Assembly (NCBI RefSeq): GCF_010500995.1
Contig: NZ_QVMK01000028.1
Coordinates: 1 to 53,467, forward strand
Direction of reading: 5' to 3'
From: Bacteroides sp. 224
GTDB lineage: Bacteria > Bacteroidota > Bacteroidia > Bacteroidales > Bacteroidaceae
Length of the DNA: 53,467 nt
A program made the translations under genes and the position numbers. Positions 27,279 through 36,249 of the stretch are shown here, piece by piece. A model generated the notes under the pieces. That model ran no database searches, was not told where the DNA came from, and was given only the letters and a program-made list of their open reading frames with translations. Every line of letters starts with the position of its first letter. Position 1 is the stretch's first letter.

Positions 27279-29024
27279 TTACTGTATCTCCTCCTCTATC
27301 ATCTCCGCTACTTCCCATCCACGAAAGACCACGGTTATCAACTTCAGCTTTGCTCCACCGATAGTGCTTGTCACAATCTTGTCTGAGGCATACTTTAGTA
27401 ATTGTTCGCGTGCATCTGCTTTTAGGGTAGCAATACGGCTTTCGGGTTCATCACGTTTCAGGTACTTCACCTCCAGCAGGTAGGCGTATTCCATATCTGT
27501 CAGCCTTGGGTTAGGACGGAAGTAGAAATCGGCATATCCTTTACCCAATTCGTATTCGGGCATTAATTGATAGTAATTTGTTAAACCCAAATAAGCCAGC
27601 AAGAAAGCTTTTACATGGGCTTCGCCATCCATAAACTGACGGATACGGCTTTGCTTCTCCAATTCGGCACCGATGTAGGAGAATACAGACTGCCACTCGC
27701 CACGATAAGCCATACCTTTCATTAGTTGAGCGAGTTCATAAAAGTCGAGCTGGAACGCATTGGCATCCCCAAGTCCTTCTACCAAGTAAGTATACATTTG
27801 CTCGCGAACCGTATGGTTGGGAATACCTAATAGAGTGTCACCTTGTTTAGTACCTTGTATTGTTACCAAACCGAAATAGTAAAGTAGTGACTTAAAGTTA
27901 TCCGGTTTCACCATCTCATCTACCGAAAAGCCGTCTTTAAGTGTAGCGGTGGTATGTCCTGTTTCAACAATTTCCCGAATAACGGAGAGGTTGGAGCCGG
28001 CATCCAGTTCATGATCTGTCTTTATCAGGTAGCGCAGTTTGTTATAATCGGTACGGATGTTTTTGTCGATCATCTCACGAGGTGGTTTTCCTGTCTGCAT
28101 CAACCAATTAAGGTAATAAAGTACCATGTCCGAGTTATACATTGAATTATCCAACATATCTTCGGCAAAACAATAATTATCATACCAAGGCTTTATTTCG
28201 GCTACTACCTCATCAACAGTCATAGGAAGCGCACCTTGGGTGTGATAATATTCGAGCATCGTACGCAACTCTTCTTCAGAAAACCCTACCAGATTATTAA
28301 ATTGTGGTGCAGTAGTATAATTGGTACCAATATTGAATCCTGATGTAACATCATCAAGCGTTACAGGACTTACACCTGTGATAAACATACGCTCCAACGC
28401 CATGCCATTGCCGGTGGTAATCAATTTTAGCACATTAAAGAAATAGCGATAAAAGCCTTCGCCATGTGTGGCATCTTTATAGGCTTTTTTACTGATATTA
28501 GCAAGAATAGAGTTGGTGAAGTTATCGTACTCATCAATAATCAGATAGATGCGGAGGCCCAATTCAACACTTTTTCTATTTATATATTGCAAGCGGTCAG
28601 CAGCCGTTTCGCGTTCCATCAATTCTTCTTCAAAATTGGGAGAGAAAAAACGCTTATAACGATCTACAAATTCTAAAAATCGTTCACGACAATGACTTTC
28701 GAATGTACGATGCATATTCTCCGGTTGCGGATCGACTCCCGAGAAGTTGAAACGAAGTATCAGAAACTTGGCACGAAGCTTCGTAGGATTTTTATATATC
28801 CACCGCTCTCCAAACAGTTCTTCAAAACGATCTTCATTATTAATATCATAGTAAGCATCGAGCACATTAAGCAGCAAGCTCTTACCAAACCGACGGGGAC
28901 GAATCAGGAAGAAGTAAGATACCGATTGCTCTATTATAGGAATAAAGCGAGTTTTATCTACATAATAATAATCTTGCAAAGAGATTCTCTCGTAATCGCT
29001 AATGCCGTAAGGAATCATTTTCAT
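27279..29024 (-). CDS. AAA-ATPase-like protein with C-terminal PD-(D/E)XK nuclease domain
   Basis: 581 residues. It has the AAA-ATPase_like domain (PF09820 type): IPYGISDYERI at the start, a Walker A variant RPRRFGKS at 42-49 and Walker B LIIDEYDNF near 155. A PD-(D/E)XK-like domain follows (PDDEXK_9 type) with GKGYADFYF then LLEVKYLKRDE, giving the D...ExK core. Bacteroidetes genomes often carry many paralogues; their function is unknown, with mobility or conflict roles proposed. It has its own promoter and converges with nifJ. Confidence 0.88.
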   Translation of the reverse strand: MKMIPYGISDYERISLQDYYYVDKTRFIPIIEQSVSYFFLIRPRRFGKSLLLNVLDAYYDINNEDRFEELFGERWIYKNPTKLRAKFLILRFNFSGVDPQPENMHRTFESHCRERFLEFVDRYKRFFSPNFEEELMERETAADRLQYINRKSVELGLRIYLIIDEYDNFTNSILANISKKAYKDATHGEGFYRYFFNVLKLITTGNGMALERMFITGVSPVTLDDVTSGFNIGTNYTTAPQFNNLVGFSEEELRTMLEYYHTQGALPMTVDEVVAEIKPWYDNYCFAEDMLDNSMYNSDMVLYYLNWLMQTGKPPREMIDKNIRTDYNKLRYLIKTDHELDAGSNLSVIREIVETGHTTATLKDGFSVDEMVKPDNFKSLLYYFGLVTIQGTKQGDTLLGIPNHTVREQMYTYLVEGLGDANAFQLDFYELAQLMKGMAYRGEWQSVFSYIGAELEKQSRIRQFMDGEAHVKAFLLAYLGLTNYYQLMPEYELGKGYADFYFRPNPRLTDMEYAYLLEVKYLKRDEPESRIATLKADAREQLLKYASDKIVTSTIGGAKLKLITVVFRGWEVAEMIEEEIQ

Positions 29025-29058
29025 GTTGCTTCTACAATTACAGGGTTCGTTTCAGTAA

Positions 29059-29066
29059 CAAAGATA
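29059..29066 (-). promoter_or_regulatory. Promoter of the AAA/PD-(D/E)XK gene, -7 box
   Basis: Read leftward it is TATCTTTG, an exact -7 consensus 34 bases upstream of the start codon. Confidence 0.5.
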
Positions 29067-29143
29067 GAAATTATATTGGGGTTAAATAGGATTAGTTAGG
29101 GTTTTTAGTTAGGTTAAAGAGATGTTGATAGGATGATAGCTAT

Positions 29144-29182
29144 CTTACGTCGGCATGATAAGTGACTTATGTCGGCATGATA
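29144..29182. repeat. Two 17-bp direct repeats with 22-bp period
   Basis: The units at 29144-29160 and 29166-29182 differ at one base and contain GTCGGCATGATA. A related word lies near 29256. Confidence 0.75.
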
Positions 29183-29209
29183 GAAGTGCTACGTTCCTAT
29201 GGTATAAAA

Positions 29210-29310
29210 TTATAGTCTGATGAAAATAGATTATCCTAAGATCATAGGGGTCGTATGTCGGCATCGTAGATGATTATAGTCTGATGAAAGTTAATTATCC
29301 TAAGATCATA
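29210..29310. repeat. Two 37-bp direct repeats with 64-bp period
   Basis: Copies at 29210-29246 and 29274-29310 match at 34 of 37 positions (shared ends TTATAGTCTGATGAAA and ATTATCCTAAGATCATA). The segment between them contains GTCGGCAT, as in the neighbouring 22-bp-period repeat. Confidence 0.8.
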
Positions 29311-29380
29311 AGAGGAAAAGTCTAAAGATATTCGCCACCTCTATTTTCTTTAAAAACGTTAAAAAAGCCTCTTCTTCTCC

Positions 29381-29420
29381 ATTTCTTACCGTTTCTTACC
29401 ATTTCTTACTGTTTCTGACC
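29381..29420. repeat. Four-fold 10-bp tandem repeat
   Basis: Consecutive units ATTTCTTACC, GTTTCTTACC, ATTTCTTACT and GTTTCTGACC. The 10-bp period approximates one DNA helical turn, so the short T tracts fall on one face. It ends about 100 bases before the HU-like start. Confidence 0.85.
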
Positions 29421-29521
29421 ACTGCCATTTTCTGTTGTCCTACTTTCGCCAATGTAACAAGGTTGCAAACTTGTTCAAAAGATAAATATGTTATTTTTTA
29501 ATCAATTAAATCATTTTTATT

Positions 29522-30040
29522 ATGGCTATTCCATTTAAAAAAACATTAAGAGTAAATCCGGCTAAACCCACTGAACCGGGCAAGTATTACCCCAATTTAT
29601 TGACTTTGGGAAAGAATGTGGATGAAGATTTGATTATTCATCAGATCAAAGAACTCAGCTCGCTCTCCAAAGGAGACATTAAGAGCGTAGTAACTAACCT
29701 TTTAGATGTAGTGCGTACCAACCTGTATAGTGGTCACTCGGTGACTCTTCGAAACTTTGGCACATTCAGTTTGTCTGCTCGAAGTGAAGGAAGTGATACT
29801 GAAAAAGATTGTACAGCCAAAAACATCAAGACCGTACGCATTAATTTCAGACCCTCCAAAACGATTCGTCCGGATGTGAATGCTACCCGTGCAGAAGATA
29901 AATTGACTTTTATCGACTTCGATACGTATATAAAAAATATGTTCGGTGATCATCTATCAACTGGAAATGGAAACAATGAAGGAAACGGAGATGGTGGCAA
30001 CAATGGTGGTGGAGATGAATTTATAGATCCGTCAGCATAA
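29522..30040 (+). CDS. HU-like DNA-binding protein with Gly/Asn-rich tail
   Basis: 172 residues. Residues about 1-125 follow the Bacteroidetes HU-like pattern: a variable N-terminal part, a helical region (SSLSKGDIKSVVTNLLDVV), then the strand-turn GHSVTLRNFGTFSLSAR and a DNA-arm-like NIKTVRINFRPSKTIRP. The last 30 residues are rich in Gly, Asn and acidic residues (NGNNEGNGDGG). Such proteins bend or coat DNA; the target is unknown. A terminator hairpin follows at 30094. The upstream repeats may be binding sites for this protein. Confidence 0.85.
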   Translation: MAIPFKKTLRVNPAKPTEPGKYYPNLLTLGKNVDEDLIIHQIKELSSLSKGDIKSVVTNLLDVVRTNLYSGHSVTLRNFGTFSLSARSEGSDTEKDCTAKNIKTVRINFRPSKTIRPDVNATRAEDKLTFIDFDTYIKNMFGDHLSTGNGNNEGNGDGGNNGGGDEFIDPSA

Positions 30041-30093
30041 AAAAGAAAACTTGTAAAGTTGCAGATTTTATAAAGCAGAATCTATAGTAATAT

Positions 30094-30130
30094 GCCCCGA
30101 ATTGTAGTGTACGATTCGGGGCTATTTGTA
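30094..30130 (+). terminator. Terminator after the HU-like gene
   Basis: Perfect 9-bp arms GCCCCGAAT (30094-30102) and ATTCGGGGC (30114-30122) are followed by a T-rich stretch. Confidence 0.75.
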
Positions 30131-30231
30131 TTCAGAGTCATTATATCTGTAACATAACCTTCAAGAGAAATATCTGGCTACATTATTGTTGGGTATTTGC
30201 AGGGGTGAGGAGAGCGCAAAGAGCCACTCCC

Positions 30232-30825
30232 CTACCTCGGAAATAATTCAAAATACTTATTCCAGATTAGTTCTTCATATTTATATGCATACTTTTCTGC
30301 ATACGCTTCACCTTTTGCACATCTTCGTCGTGATTTCGTATGTATACGATCGTGGTGATGACCTATCTCGTGCAGAAGAATATGCAGTAACAAATATGCC
30401 TTAATCTGATTCTCTGTAAAGTCACATATAACATAATCCTTCTTGATTTGATAAGACACTTCCAATCGCTCGAATATCTTCTGATGACTTCTAAAATACG
30501 GCAATGAAAATACTTTTGTCTTTTCTTTCTCCCAAGCACAAATGCCAATTACTCCCCGATTATACCACCCATCAGTATATCCATCTCCTTTATCAAGGAT
30601 AATTGCATCAAGCTCCTGATCAATAACTTCACGATTAGGCAGTATTTCGAGAAAGAGTTTTATATCTCTTGTTTTTAGAAAATGTTTATACCCTTTTCCG
30701 GGTGGCATCACATCAAGTTGTATTTCTTTCTGAAAGGTATTCCAATAGTTTGGTGTACGCTTATGTCTATTTTTGGGCTGCACGCGACCATTCTTCACCT
30801 TAGTCGCAGTTCTTCTTGCTATCAT
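30232..30825 (-). CDS. Putative zinc metallopeptidase-like protein (HEIGHHHD)
   Basis: 197 residues from the ATG at 30825 (MIARRTATK); an upstream in-frame ATG at 30867 would add 14 hydrophobic residues. A helix carrying LLLHILLHEIGHHHDRIH has the HExxH zinc motif with an added HHD, and an acidic helix downstream (AKGEAYAEKYAYKYEE) could supply the third ligand. The N-terminus is very basic (RRTATKVKNGRVQPKNRHKR), hinting at nucleic-acid binding. There is no signal peptide. Family not firmly recognised; similar small zincins accompany mobile or regulatory loci, but none is evident here. Confidence 0.6.
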   Translation of the reverse strand: MIARRTATKVKNGRVQPKNRHKRTPNYWNTFQKEIQLDVMPPGKGYKHFLKTRDIKLFLEILPNREVIDQELDAIILDKGDGYTDGWYNRGVIGICAWEKEKTKVFSLPYFRSHQKIFERLEVSYQIKKDYVICDFTENQIKAYLLLHILLHEIGHHHDRIHTKSRRRCAKGEAYAEKYAYKYEELIWNKYFELFPR

Positions 30826-30867
30826 AGATAAATATAAAATAGTATGCCAAATCAGATCGACATTCAA

Positions 30868-31315
30868 TTAATAAATAGAAATGGGGAATTTTCAAGGGAC
30901 TTATAATACACATAACAACCCATTTATAGAATGTGAGCTATAAAGATTGATTTGCCTTTCTATATGATAGGCAAGTTTCTAGTCCCGAAATTTGATTTTA
31001 TAACATATCTAACATAGCGATACCCTTTCAGTGATTAGGGTTAATAATCATGATGTGTTTTTTTAATACAGATACAAATATAGAAATTATTTTTTATTTC
31101 ACTATATTTGAAAACAAAGAATACTGTATAATGAAAACTGAGAAAATCTGCTATACTAAAGGAGTATCATTCGAAAAAGAGATAGGATACCTCACATGTA
31201 AAACCTTACATCCCTCCTTCCACAGAAAAACAAACAAAGAGATTTAATTTATGGAGATTTCTTCTTAAACAATAAAGAAAACATCCACATTCATACACCC
31301 AATATTCAATAAAAC
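30868..31315. other. Intergenic region before the DUF6348-like gene
   Basis: 448 bp, AT-rich. A short hairpin (TTGCCT 30952-30957 with AGGCAA 30969-30974) and a consensus -7 box TATATTTG at 31103-31110 are seen. A 38-codon open frame starts at 31131. No longer gene is supported. Confidence 0.5.
31131..31247 (+). CDS. Possible 38-residue small protein or leader peptide
   Basis: ATG 31131 begins a 38-codon frame ending at TAA 31247. It lies 20 bases after an exact -7 box (TATATTTG, 31103-31110) and 68 bases before the DUF6348-like gene. It encodes a basic peptide with two Cys (EKICYTKG and YLTCKTLH). No family is recognised. It could be a leader for the downstream gene or a chance frame. Confidence 0.3.
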   Translation: MKTEKICYTKGVSFEKEIGYLTCKTLHPSFHRKTNKEI

Positions 31316-32404
31316 ATGAACAACCAAGCTTTTTATCTTGAATTATTAGAAAAAACATTTAAGAACCATCACATCAATTGCTACATAGAGGAAAGTGCTC
31401 TTATTTTCCCACAGCAATACATAGAAGCCCAAGTATCTTTCTTCGATCGTACTTCTTCCATGCCTATGGTACAGATGGATGTAACTTTCTCCATCGGCCT
31501 TGCCAAACATATCATAGAATCAGTTGCGGGATTTGGAGACACTATGGAAAATGCAATGAAAAACGCCTGGAGTAACTTCCTGAATAATTGCTTTCACCCT
31601 ATTCTTGGTACCTTCTTCACGAACGAATACGATGATCAAATCATACGGGAAGAAAAAATAATTGGGGGAGAAAAGTACGAAGTTGTACGCAGCCATCTGG
31701 GCATTCGAGGAAAATTGCCCGAAGACTTCTACGATGAATGGCTCAAACAATTCGAGAAAGATTTGGCAGTATGTCAACTACCTACAGGCATTCACTGGAT
31801 TCGATTCTATTATGGACAACATCAGCGGCAAACAAGCGCCTGCGAAATTTTATACGATAATAATCCGTGGGAAGAGATGCAAAAAAAGGCACAGCAGTAT
31901 AGCTATTGCCCATCAGACGATTTCTATTCAACACGTACATTGTATATTCTACATAGAAAACCCGATGTTAACCGACTGGCTCGCATCATAGCACTTGCTT
32001 CAGAAGAGGAAGTGAACGATGCACTGATTGAATACGGTTTATCACCTATGGATGCCTCCAAAGCATATCTATTTATACAGCATGCTTTCGGACAGGTGTT
32101 GATTAGAAAAATATTGAATAATTGCTCTTTCTCTGATCGGGCCGTCATTACAGATGGAGATAAAAAATATTCGATTCTATGGGCACATGAATTCTTCTAT
32201 ACGGAAGCAATCAAACTGGGCGAACTCATTATGGGAGAAGGTAATCTGAAGGATAGAAAGTTGCTTCAGTCAATAGCCACTTGCAGTGCAGAGTTTAATG
32301 CGCTGAACAACGCGTTGCATAACGGGTCGACAATAGAAAGTCTCGAAGGAGCATCATTCGGAGAGGCAATGATGGAAATCCAAGGATATGTGGCCGGAAA
32401 CTAA
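31316..32404 (+). CDS. DUF6348-like protein of unknown function
   Basis: 362 residues, no signal peptide. The segment SVAGFGDTMENAMKNAWSNF with FHPILGTFF near residues 71-101 resembles the core of DUF6348 proteins. The rest is mixed alpha/beta, with no catalytic motif recognised. It converges with the SDR gene: the two stop codons overlap at 32401-32404, a very tight packing. The assignment is by resemblance only. Confidence 0.55.
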   Translation: MNNQAFYLELLEKTFKNHHINCYIEESALIFPQQYIEAQVSFFDRTSSMPMVQMDVTFSIGLAKHIIESVAGFGDTMENAMKNAWSNFLNNCFHPILGTFFTNEYDDQIIREEKIIGGEKYEVVRSHLGIRGKLPEDFYDEWLKQFEKDLAVCQLPTGIHWIRFYYGQHQRQTSACEILYDNNPWEEMQKKAQQYSYCPSDDFYSTRTLYILHRKPDVNRLARIIALASEEEVNDALIEYGLSPMDASKAYLFIQHAFGQVLIRKILNNCSFSDRAVITDGDKKYSILWAHEFFYTEAIKLGELIMGEGNLKDRKLLQSIATCSAEFNALNNALHNGSTIESLEGASFGEAMMEIQGYVAGN

Positions 32405-33360
32405 AACGTTTCCAGCCCTTCCTCGAATGTTTTATACGTAAGCTCTGGTAGTAACTCCTCCCTCATACGTGAGGTATCACCATAGTAAGAAACGCGTCCT
32501 ATTTTTATAAAATCGCGCGTAAGAGGGCTTTGTGTATTGAACAACAAAGAGTACTTTTCGAAAGTCCATGCTGCTGTCATTATCATCCACAAGGGCATAC
32601 GCCAAGGTTTGCGATATTTTTTATAGATAGCAACCCGGTCCAGAAATTGCTGTAAGGTTTGTATGCCCTCATCTCCAAGGTGATAGATTCCTTGTATGCT
32701 TTCTTTTTCAATGGCAGCAGTAGTAGCCTTTAAAAAGTCTTCTGTAGAAATCAAATGAATCCAGGTAGGTTGCTTCCAAACTCCCAACAGGTAATGACGG
32801 TTAAACCAATCGGCTGCATCAATCATTAGAATACCTTTGCCATACACCATTCCTACGCGAAGTGAAACCGCTTCTATGCCTGCTTCCTTGCAGCATCGGA
32901 AGAGTTCCCTTTCTTCTTCAAGGCGTGTGGTAGCATGTGCCGAAATTGGATGTCCGTCGAGAGTACCTTTTGCCGGATTCTCAGGGGTGGTTTCTCCTTC
33001 TACATGCGGAAAGCTGATAAGGATTATTCGTTTTACTTTCTTTTCAACAGCTACCTCCAGCAGATTACGAAAATAATGGGTATTGGTTATAGGCAGAAAT
33101 TTTTCAGGATTCGCTTTAAATAAAACTCCGGCAAAGTGCACTACCACATCTACGCCATCGAGTGCAGCACTGAGAGTTTCTTTCTTTGCCAAGTCTGCCT
33201 TAAAAATCTGAATATTAGGAAGATTTCTGAGTTCGGTATTTACCTCTTTTCGATGTGTTAGTAAGTGCAGATTCCTGTTTTTCAGGTGGTGGGCCAACAG
33301 ACCGCCCAAATTACCTGCGGCACCGGTGATTAATATTTTAGGATAGGTATCATTCATCAT
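32401..33360 (-). CDS. Atypical extended SDR (NAD-dependent epimerase-like) protein
   Basis: 319 residues with the extended-SDR nucleotide motif TGAAGNLGG at residues 12-20, followed by the acidic DLAKK and VVVHFAGVLF strands. At the place of the usual YxxxK catalytic pair the sequence is HATTRLEEE, so neither the Tyr nor the Lys is present. It probably binds NAD(P) but may be a sensor or lack epimerase/reductase activity. It begins 5 bases after the DUF6493-like gene upstream and is the last gene of that minus-strand series. Confidence 0.8.
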   Translation of the reverse strand: MMNDTYPKILITGAAGNLGGLLAHHLKNRNLHLLTHRKEVNTELRNLPNIQIFKADLAKKETLSAALDGVDVVVHFAGVLFKANPEKFLPITNTHYFRNLLEVAVEKKVKRIILISFPHVEGETTPENPAKGTLDGHPISAHATTRLEEERELFRCCKEAGIEAVSLRVGMVYGKGILMIDAADWFNRHYLLGVWKQPTWIHLISTEDFLKATTAAIEKESIQGIYHLGDEGIQTLQQFLDRVAIYKKYRKPWRMPLWMIMTAAWTFEKYSLLFNTQSPLTRDFIKIGRVSYYGDTSRMREELLPELTYKTFEEGLETF

Positions 33361-33365
33361 ATATT

Positions 33366-36053
33366 CTATTTTTTAGGTAGTTCTTTATAAACCTCCGATA
33401 ACTTTTTCAGATTCCTGACAGGTTTATCTTTTAATTCAGCCAACAATACATCCAGTAATTCTTTCAACGCTTGGTCGTGCAAAGTACTTATATGCAGCAG
33501 ATTTATTTCAATTACATCTATAAACCGCTTTAGGGGTAGCCACTGTACTTGCAATAGTTTTGTTATTTTATGTCCTAAGTGTACATGATCCAAGTATCCG
33601 GCTTGCACTTGTTCCGTCCAGAGAGAAGCTGCATAATCCTTTATTTCTTTAGCAGGGGCAAACAAGCAGAAAGCAAGTTGCAGATAACCCATTTCCGATA
33701 AAGGCAAATGCAAATCAATCAAAGTATGAAGTCCATTTATCAGACTTGCTTTATCTCCCGAATCCATCACATTATATGCCAGAATGCGATTAAGATAATA
33801 AGCCAGAATTGTATCCGAATAATAGGGAGCGGATGCAAGCAAACGAGTAACATCTCCTGCCCACAAAAAGCGACTGTGCAACATACTGTAGTAGTATTCG
33901 GGAAGGAATTTCGTTTCTGGATTGTTTTCTACCTGATGGGTAGGCAGTTGCAATTTGAGTTTCATGGCTCCATAGTTGTTATCAGCTATTGTCCATTCAA
34001 AATTTCCGGTGAGGTATACCTGAGGAATAGCCCCAAATCCCCACTGCTCGGTCTGCGCAGGTACAGTATGCGGATGTTTTACCAATGCGGCACACATCCA
34101 CCAGGCAGAATGTTCTACAGTAGCCGGTGGTTGAGCATCCGGCGCAAACAGATAAACCATCAGGTCGCGTAGCTCTCCGGTCAGCACCTCTTTGGCTAAT
34201 TGCAGGGCCTCACCGGTAGACTGAAGGGCACAACGGAGAATAGCTTGTTGCATATCAAATCCGTTAGGTGTTTGCCCTTGTTGCTGAGCAACTTGCAGAC
34301 GCTGCACCAACACCACCGGATCTATCCACAACGGTGCGTGTGTAGGAGTAGAAAGCAAATGATATGGAGTACCCGTACGTATGGAATCGAGCACCTTTAA
34401 CAGTATGAAATAAAAAGGACGCAACTCCGCGTTCTGTATCCGATTGCGCCAACTGCTCATATTTAAGACTTTTTCTTGAGAAAGTTTCTGCAAGTATTCC
34501 GAAGCACCGGGAAACTGATTATTTAATAGATTTCCATAACTCAACCAAAAAGCAGCAAAGGTACGGTCAATCAATCCAATACGGGCATTCCAATTCTCAA
34601 TACACTTAACGGCTTGCTTAAATACAGGTTCGAGTTGAAGCACTTTTTCCGGAGTTAATTCGGCATGAAACTGCTGCACATACACCGGAAGCATAAAAAT
34701 ATGCCAAGGTTCGTTGTTCTCAAAGATCTGTCCGGCGAAGAACAGAAAATCATCAAAGGTAGTTAAGTGTGGAATGGCATTTGCAGCACTAAGCAGTAAA
34801 ACAGGAGACTGCACTTCTATTTCGGGTATCGTCTGCTCTTCCTGAGGTGCTTCGGACAAAACCGACGCATCAAGAAAATCGCTCAATAAAGGCTTAACCG
34901 CAGAAAGAATCTGACCGACATATCCAACCAGTATAGGTGCTATAGCAGATTGATCGCCATATTTCACTATCAGTTTAGCTAATTTCTTCTGAATGCCCTC
35001 ATCGGTATTAATAAAACCACCCGCCAATATCGAACAAAGAGTGTTTCGGAGTGTAGCTTGTTCTTTCAGCAATAATTCGCAAATGGCAATGGTATTGTTC
35101 ACTATCGCTTTAGTGCTCGATCCTAACAAAACAGGCACTTGCGAAAGAAAATCATCAAGCAGTAACGCAGGTTCCCCACTTATCTTCTTTATGTACCCCA
35201 ATGCATTACTCACCGGTTTAGTTTGAGGAGAAGTAAGCGAGCGAAGAAGCTCGGCTTGTATATTTAGCAGTTCTTCCGTAGTAGGTTGCAGATCATTAAA
35301 CAAATCGACAAACCAATTTATCTGTAACTTATTAAAGCTCTGATTAATAACAGCCGACAAACACTCTTTGAGTACCCGCGCACGGTCTAAACGACCTTCG
35401 ACCACCAACTGACGAAAGATTTTGTTCCAGTTATCATCTTCATTCTCCAATCCGTAGAACATATTAAAGTTGATATTACTTGGATAAGCAAAAAACAACC
35501 AGATATGTTCGGAAAGCGTTTCAGGATACTCCAACAGCTTTTCAGGACGCATTGTATAATACATAGGTGTTTTATACATCTCGAACACAAACGGATGCCC
35601 ATAAAGAGTGGCTACTATCAGTTCGGGCGAAAGAGTGATATATCCTTTTTGATGCCAGCGCATTACTTCATCATAAGTAAAGTCTTTCAGCTCGCGGTTG
35701 GTACGGCTGTCGTTGATAAACTCGCTCATCCAATCGGGTTGATACCATTCCAGAATATCATTTATGGAAATACGCTCCATTAAGTCTTTTTGCGAATATT
35801 CATGAAACTTAATAAAGCCGTTGCTCAGGTAACTTATTTCTATGCGATGACGCTTGTAGTCATTGAGATTAAAGCAAACAAACTGTGCAATAGAGAGTAC
35901 TATATATCCTTTATTGGAAATAGAATGGCTCTTTGGGTACTCCTTTAGTATAGGAACCAGTTTGTTTCGTTCTTCGGGAGTAAGGGATTTCAAAAAAGGG
36001 ATGATATCATCTACCTTTTCTTCTTGTATGAGTTGGGTGAATGTTTTTTTCAT
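33366..36053 (-). CDS. DUF6493-like large protein 1
   Basis: 895 residues, no signal peptide or membrane helix. The N-terminal helical repeat-like region starts LIQEEKVDDIIPFLKSLTPEERNKLVP; the central part is rich in HEAT-like helices (LAKLIVKYGDQSAIAPILVG), and a conserved motif LLSTPTHAPLWIDPVVLVQRL lies near residue 560. It is clearly paralogous to the next gene upstream, which has the same motif (STPTHAPAWIDP). The DUF6493 label is given from the length and these motifs. The function is unknown; a scaffold role would fit. It is 5 bases from the SDR gene. Confidence 0.65.
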   Translation of the reverse strand: MKKTFTQLIQEEKVDDIIPFLKSLTPEERNKLVPILKEYPKSHSISNKGYIVLSIAQFVCFNLNDYKRHRIEISYLSNGFIKFHEYSQKDLMERISINDILEWYQPDWMSEFINDSRTNRELKDFTYDEVMRWHQKGYITLSPELIVATLYGHPFVFEMYKTPMYYTMRPEKLLEYPETLSEHIWLFFAYPSNINFNMFYGLENEDDNWNKIFRQLVVEGRLDRARVLKECLSAVINQSFNKLQINWFVDLFNDLQPTTEELLNIQAELLRSLTSPQTKPVSNALGYIKKISGEPALLLDDFLSQVPVLLGSSTKAIVNNTIAICELLLKEQATLRNTLCSILAGGFINTDEGIQKKLAKLIVKYGDQSAIAPILVGYVGQILSAVKPLLSDFLDASVLSEAPQEEQTIPEIEVQSPVLLLSAANAIPHLTTFDDFLFFAGQIFENNEPWHIFMLPVYVQQFHAELTPEKVLQLEPVFKQAVKCIENWNARIGLIDRTFAAFWLSYGNLLNNQFPGASEYLQKLSQEKVLNMSSWRNRIQNAELRPFYFILLKVLDSIRTGTPYHLLSTPTHAPLWIDPVVLVQRLQVAQQQGQTPNGFDMQQAILRCALQSTGEALQLAKEVLTGELRDLMVYLFAPDAQPPATVEHSAWWMCAALVKHPHTVPAQTEQWGFGAIPQVYLTGNFEWTIADNNYGAMKLKLQLPTHQVENNPETKFLPEYYYSMLHSRFLWAGDVTRLLASAPYYSDTILAYYLNRILAYNVMDSGDKASLINGLHTLIDLHLPLSEMGYLQLAFCLFAPAKEIKDYAASLWTEQVQAGYLDHVHLGHKITKLLQVQWLPLKRFIDVIEINLLHISTLHDQALKELLDVLLAELKDKPVRNLKKLSEVYKELPKK

Positions 36054-36125
36054 TATTTATGTATTATCAATAACAAATATATATTCTAAAAACGATTTAT
36101 ATAAAAATGGATTAATCCATTTTTT

Positions 36126-36231
36126 CGACCCGAAGGGTCAGTTTAAAACAGCCCGGGATAAAGCGAAGCGACATCCCGGGTATAAGTTGCAAAACGTCGT
36201 CAACCAGCGTCCCAAAGGGACAGCTTAATAA
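36126..36231 (+). repeat. Dispersed GC-rich element, left copy of an inverted pair
   Basis: About 106 bp with its own inner hairpin (CCCGGGAT near 36152 with ATCCCGGG near 36173). Its outer 32 bases match the inverse of 36327-36358 at 28 positions and its inner 25 bases match the inverse of 36250-36274 at 24. Confidence 0.8.
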
Positions 36232-36249
36232 AACAATAGGCAAATAAGG

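Larger units (their letters stand above)
29025..29521. other. Repeat-rich intergenic region before the HU-like gene
   Basis: 497 bp without a gene. It holds the divergent ATPase promoter, two copies of a 17-bp unit, two copies of a 37-bp unit, a third GTCGGCAT word near 29256, and a four-fold 10-bp tandem repeat. Low-complexity Ts precede the HU-like start codon. Confidence 0.75.

Noticed and set aside
27279..29024. Transposon-associated defence island around the AAA/PD-(D/E)XK gene
   Set aside because: Neighbours are core genes (nifJ, HU-like), and no mobile-element ends or other defence genes are nearby.
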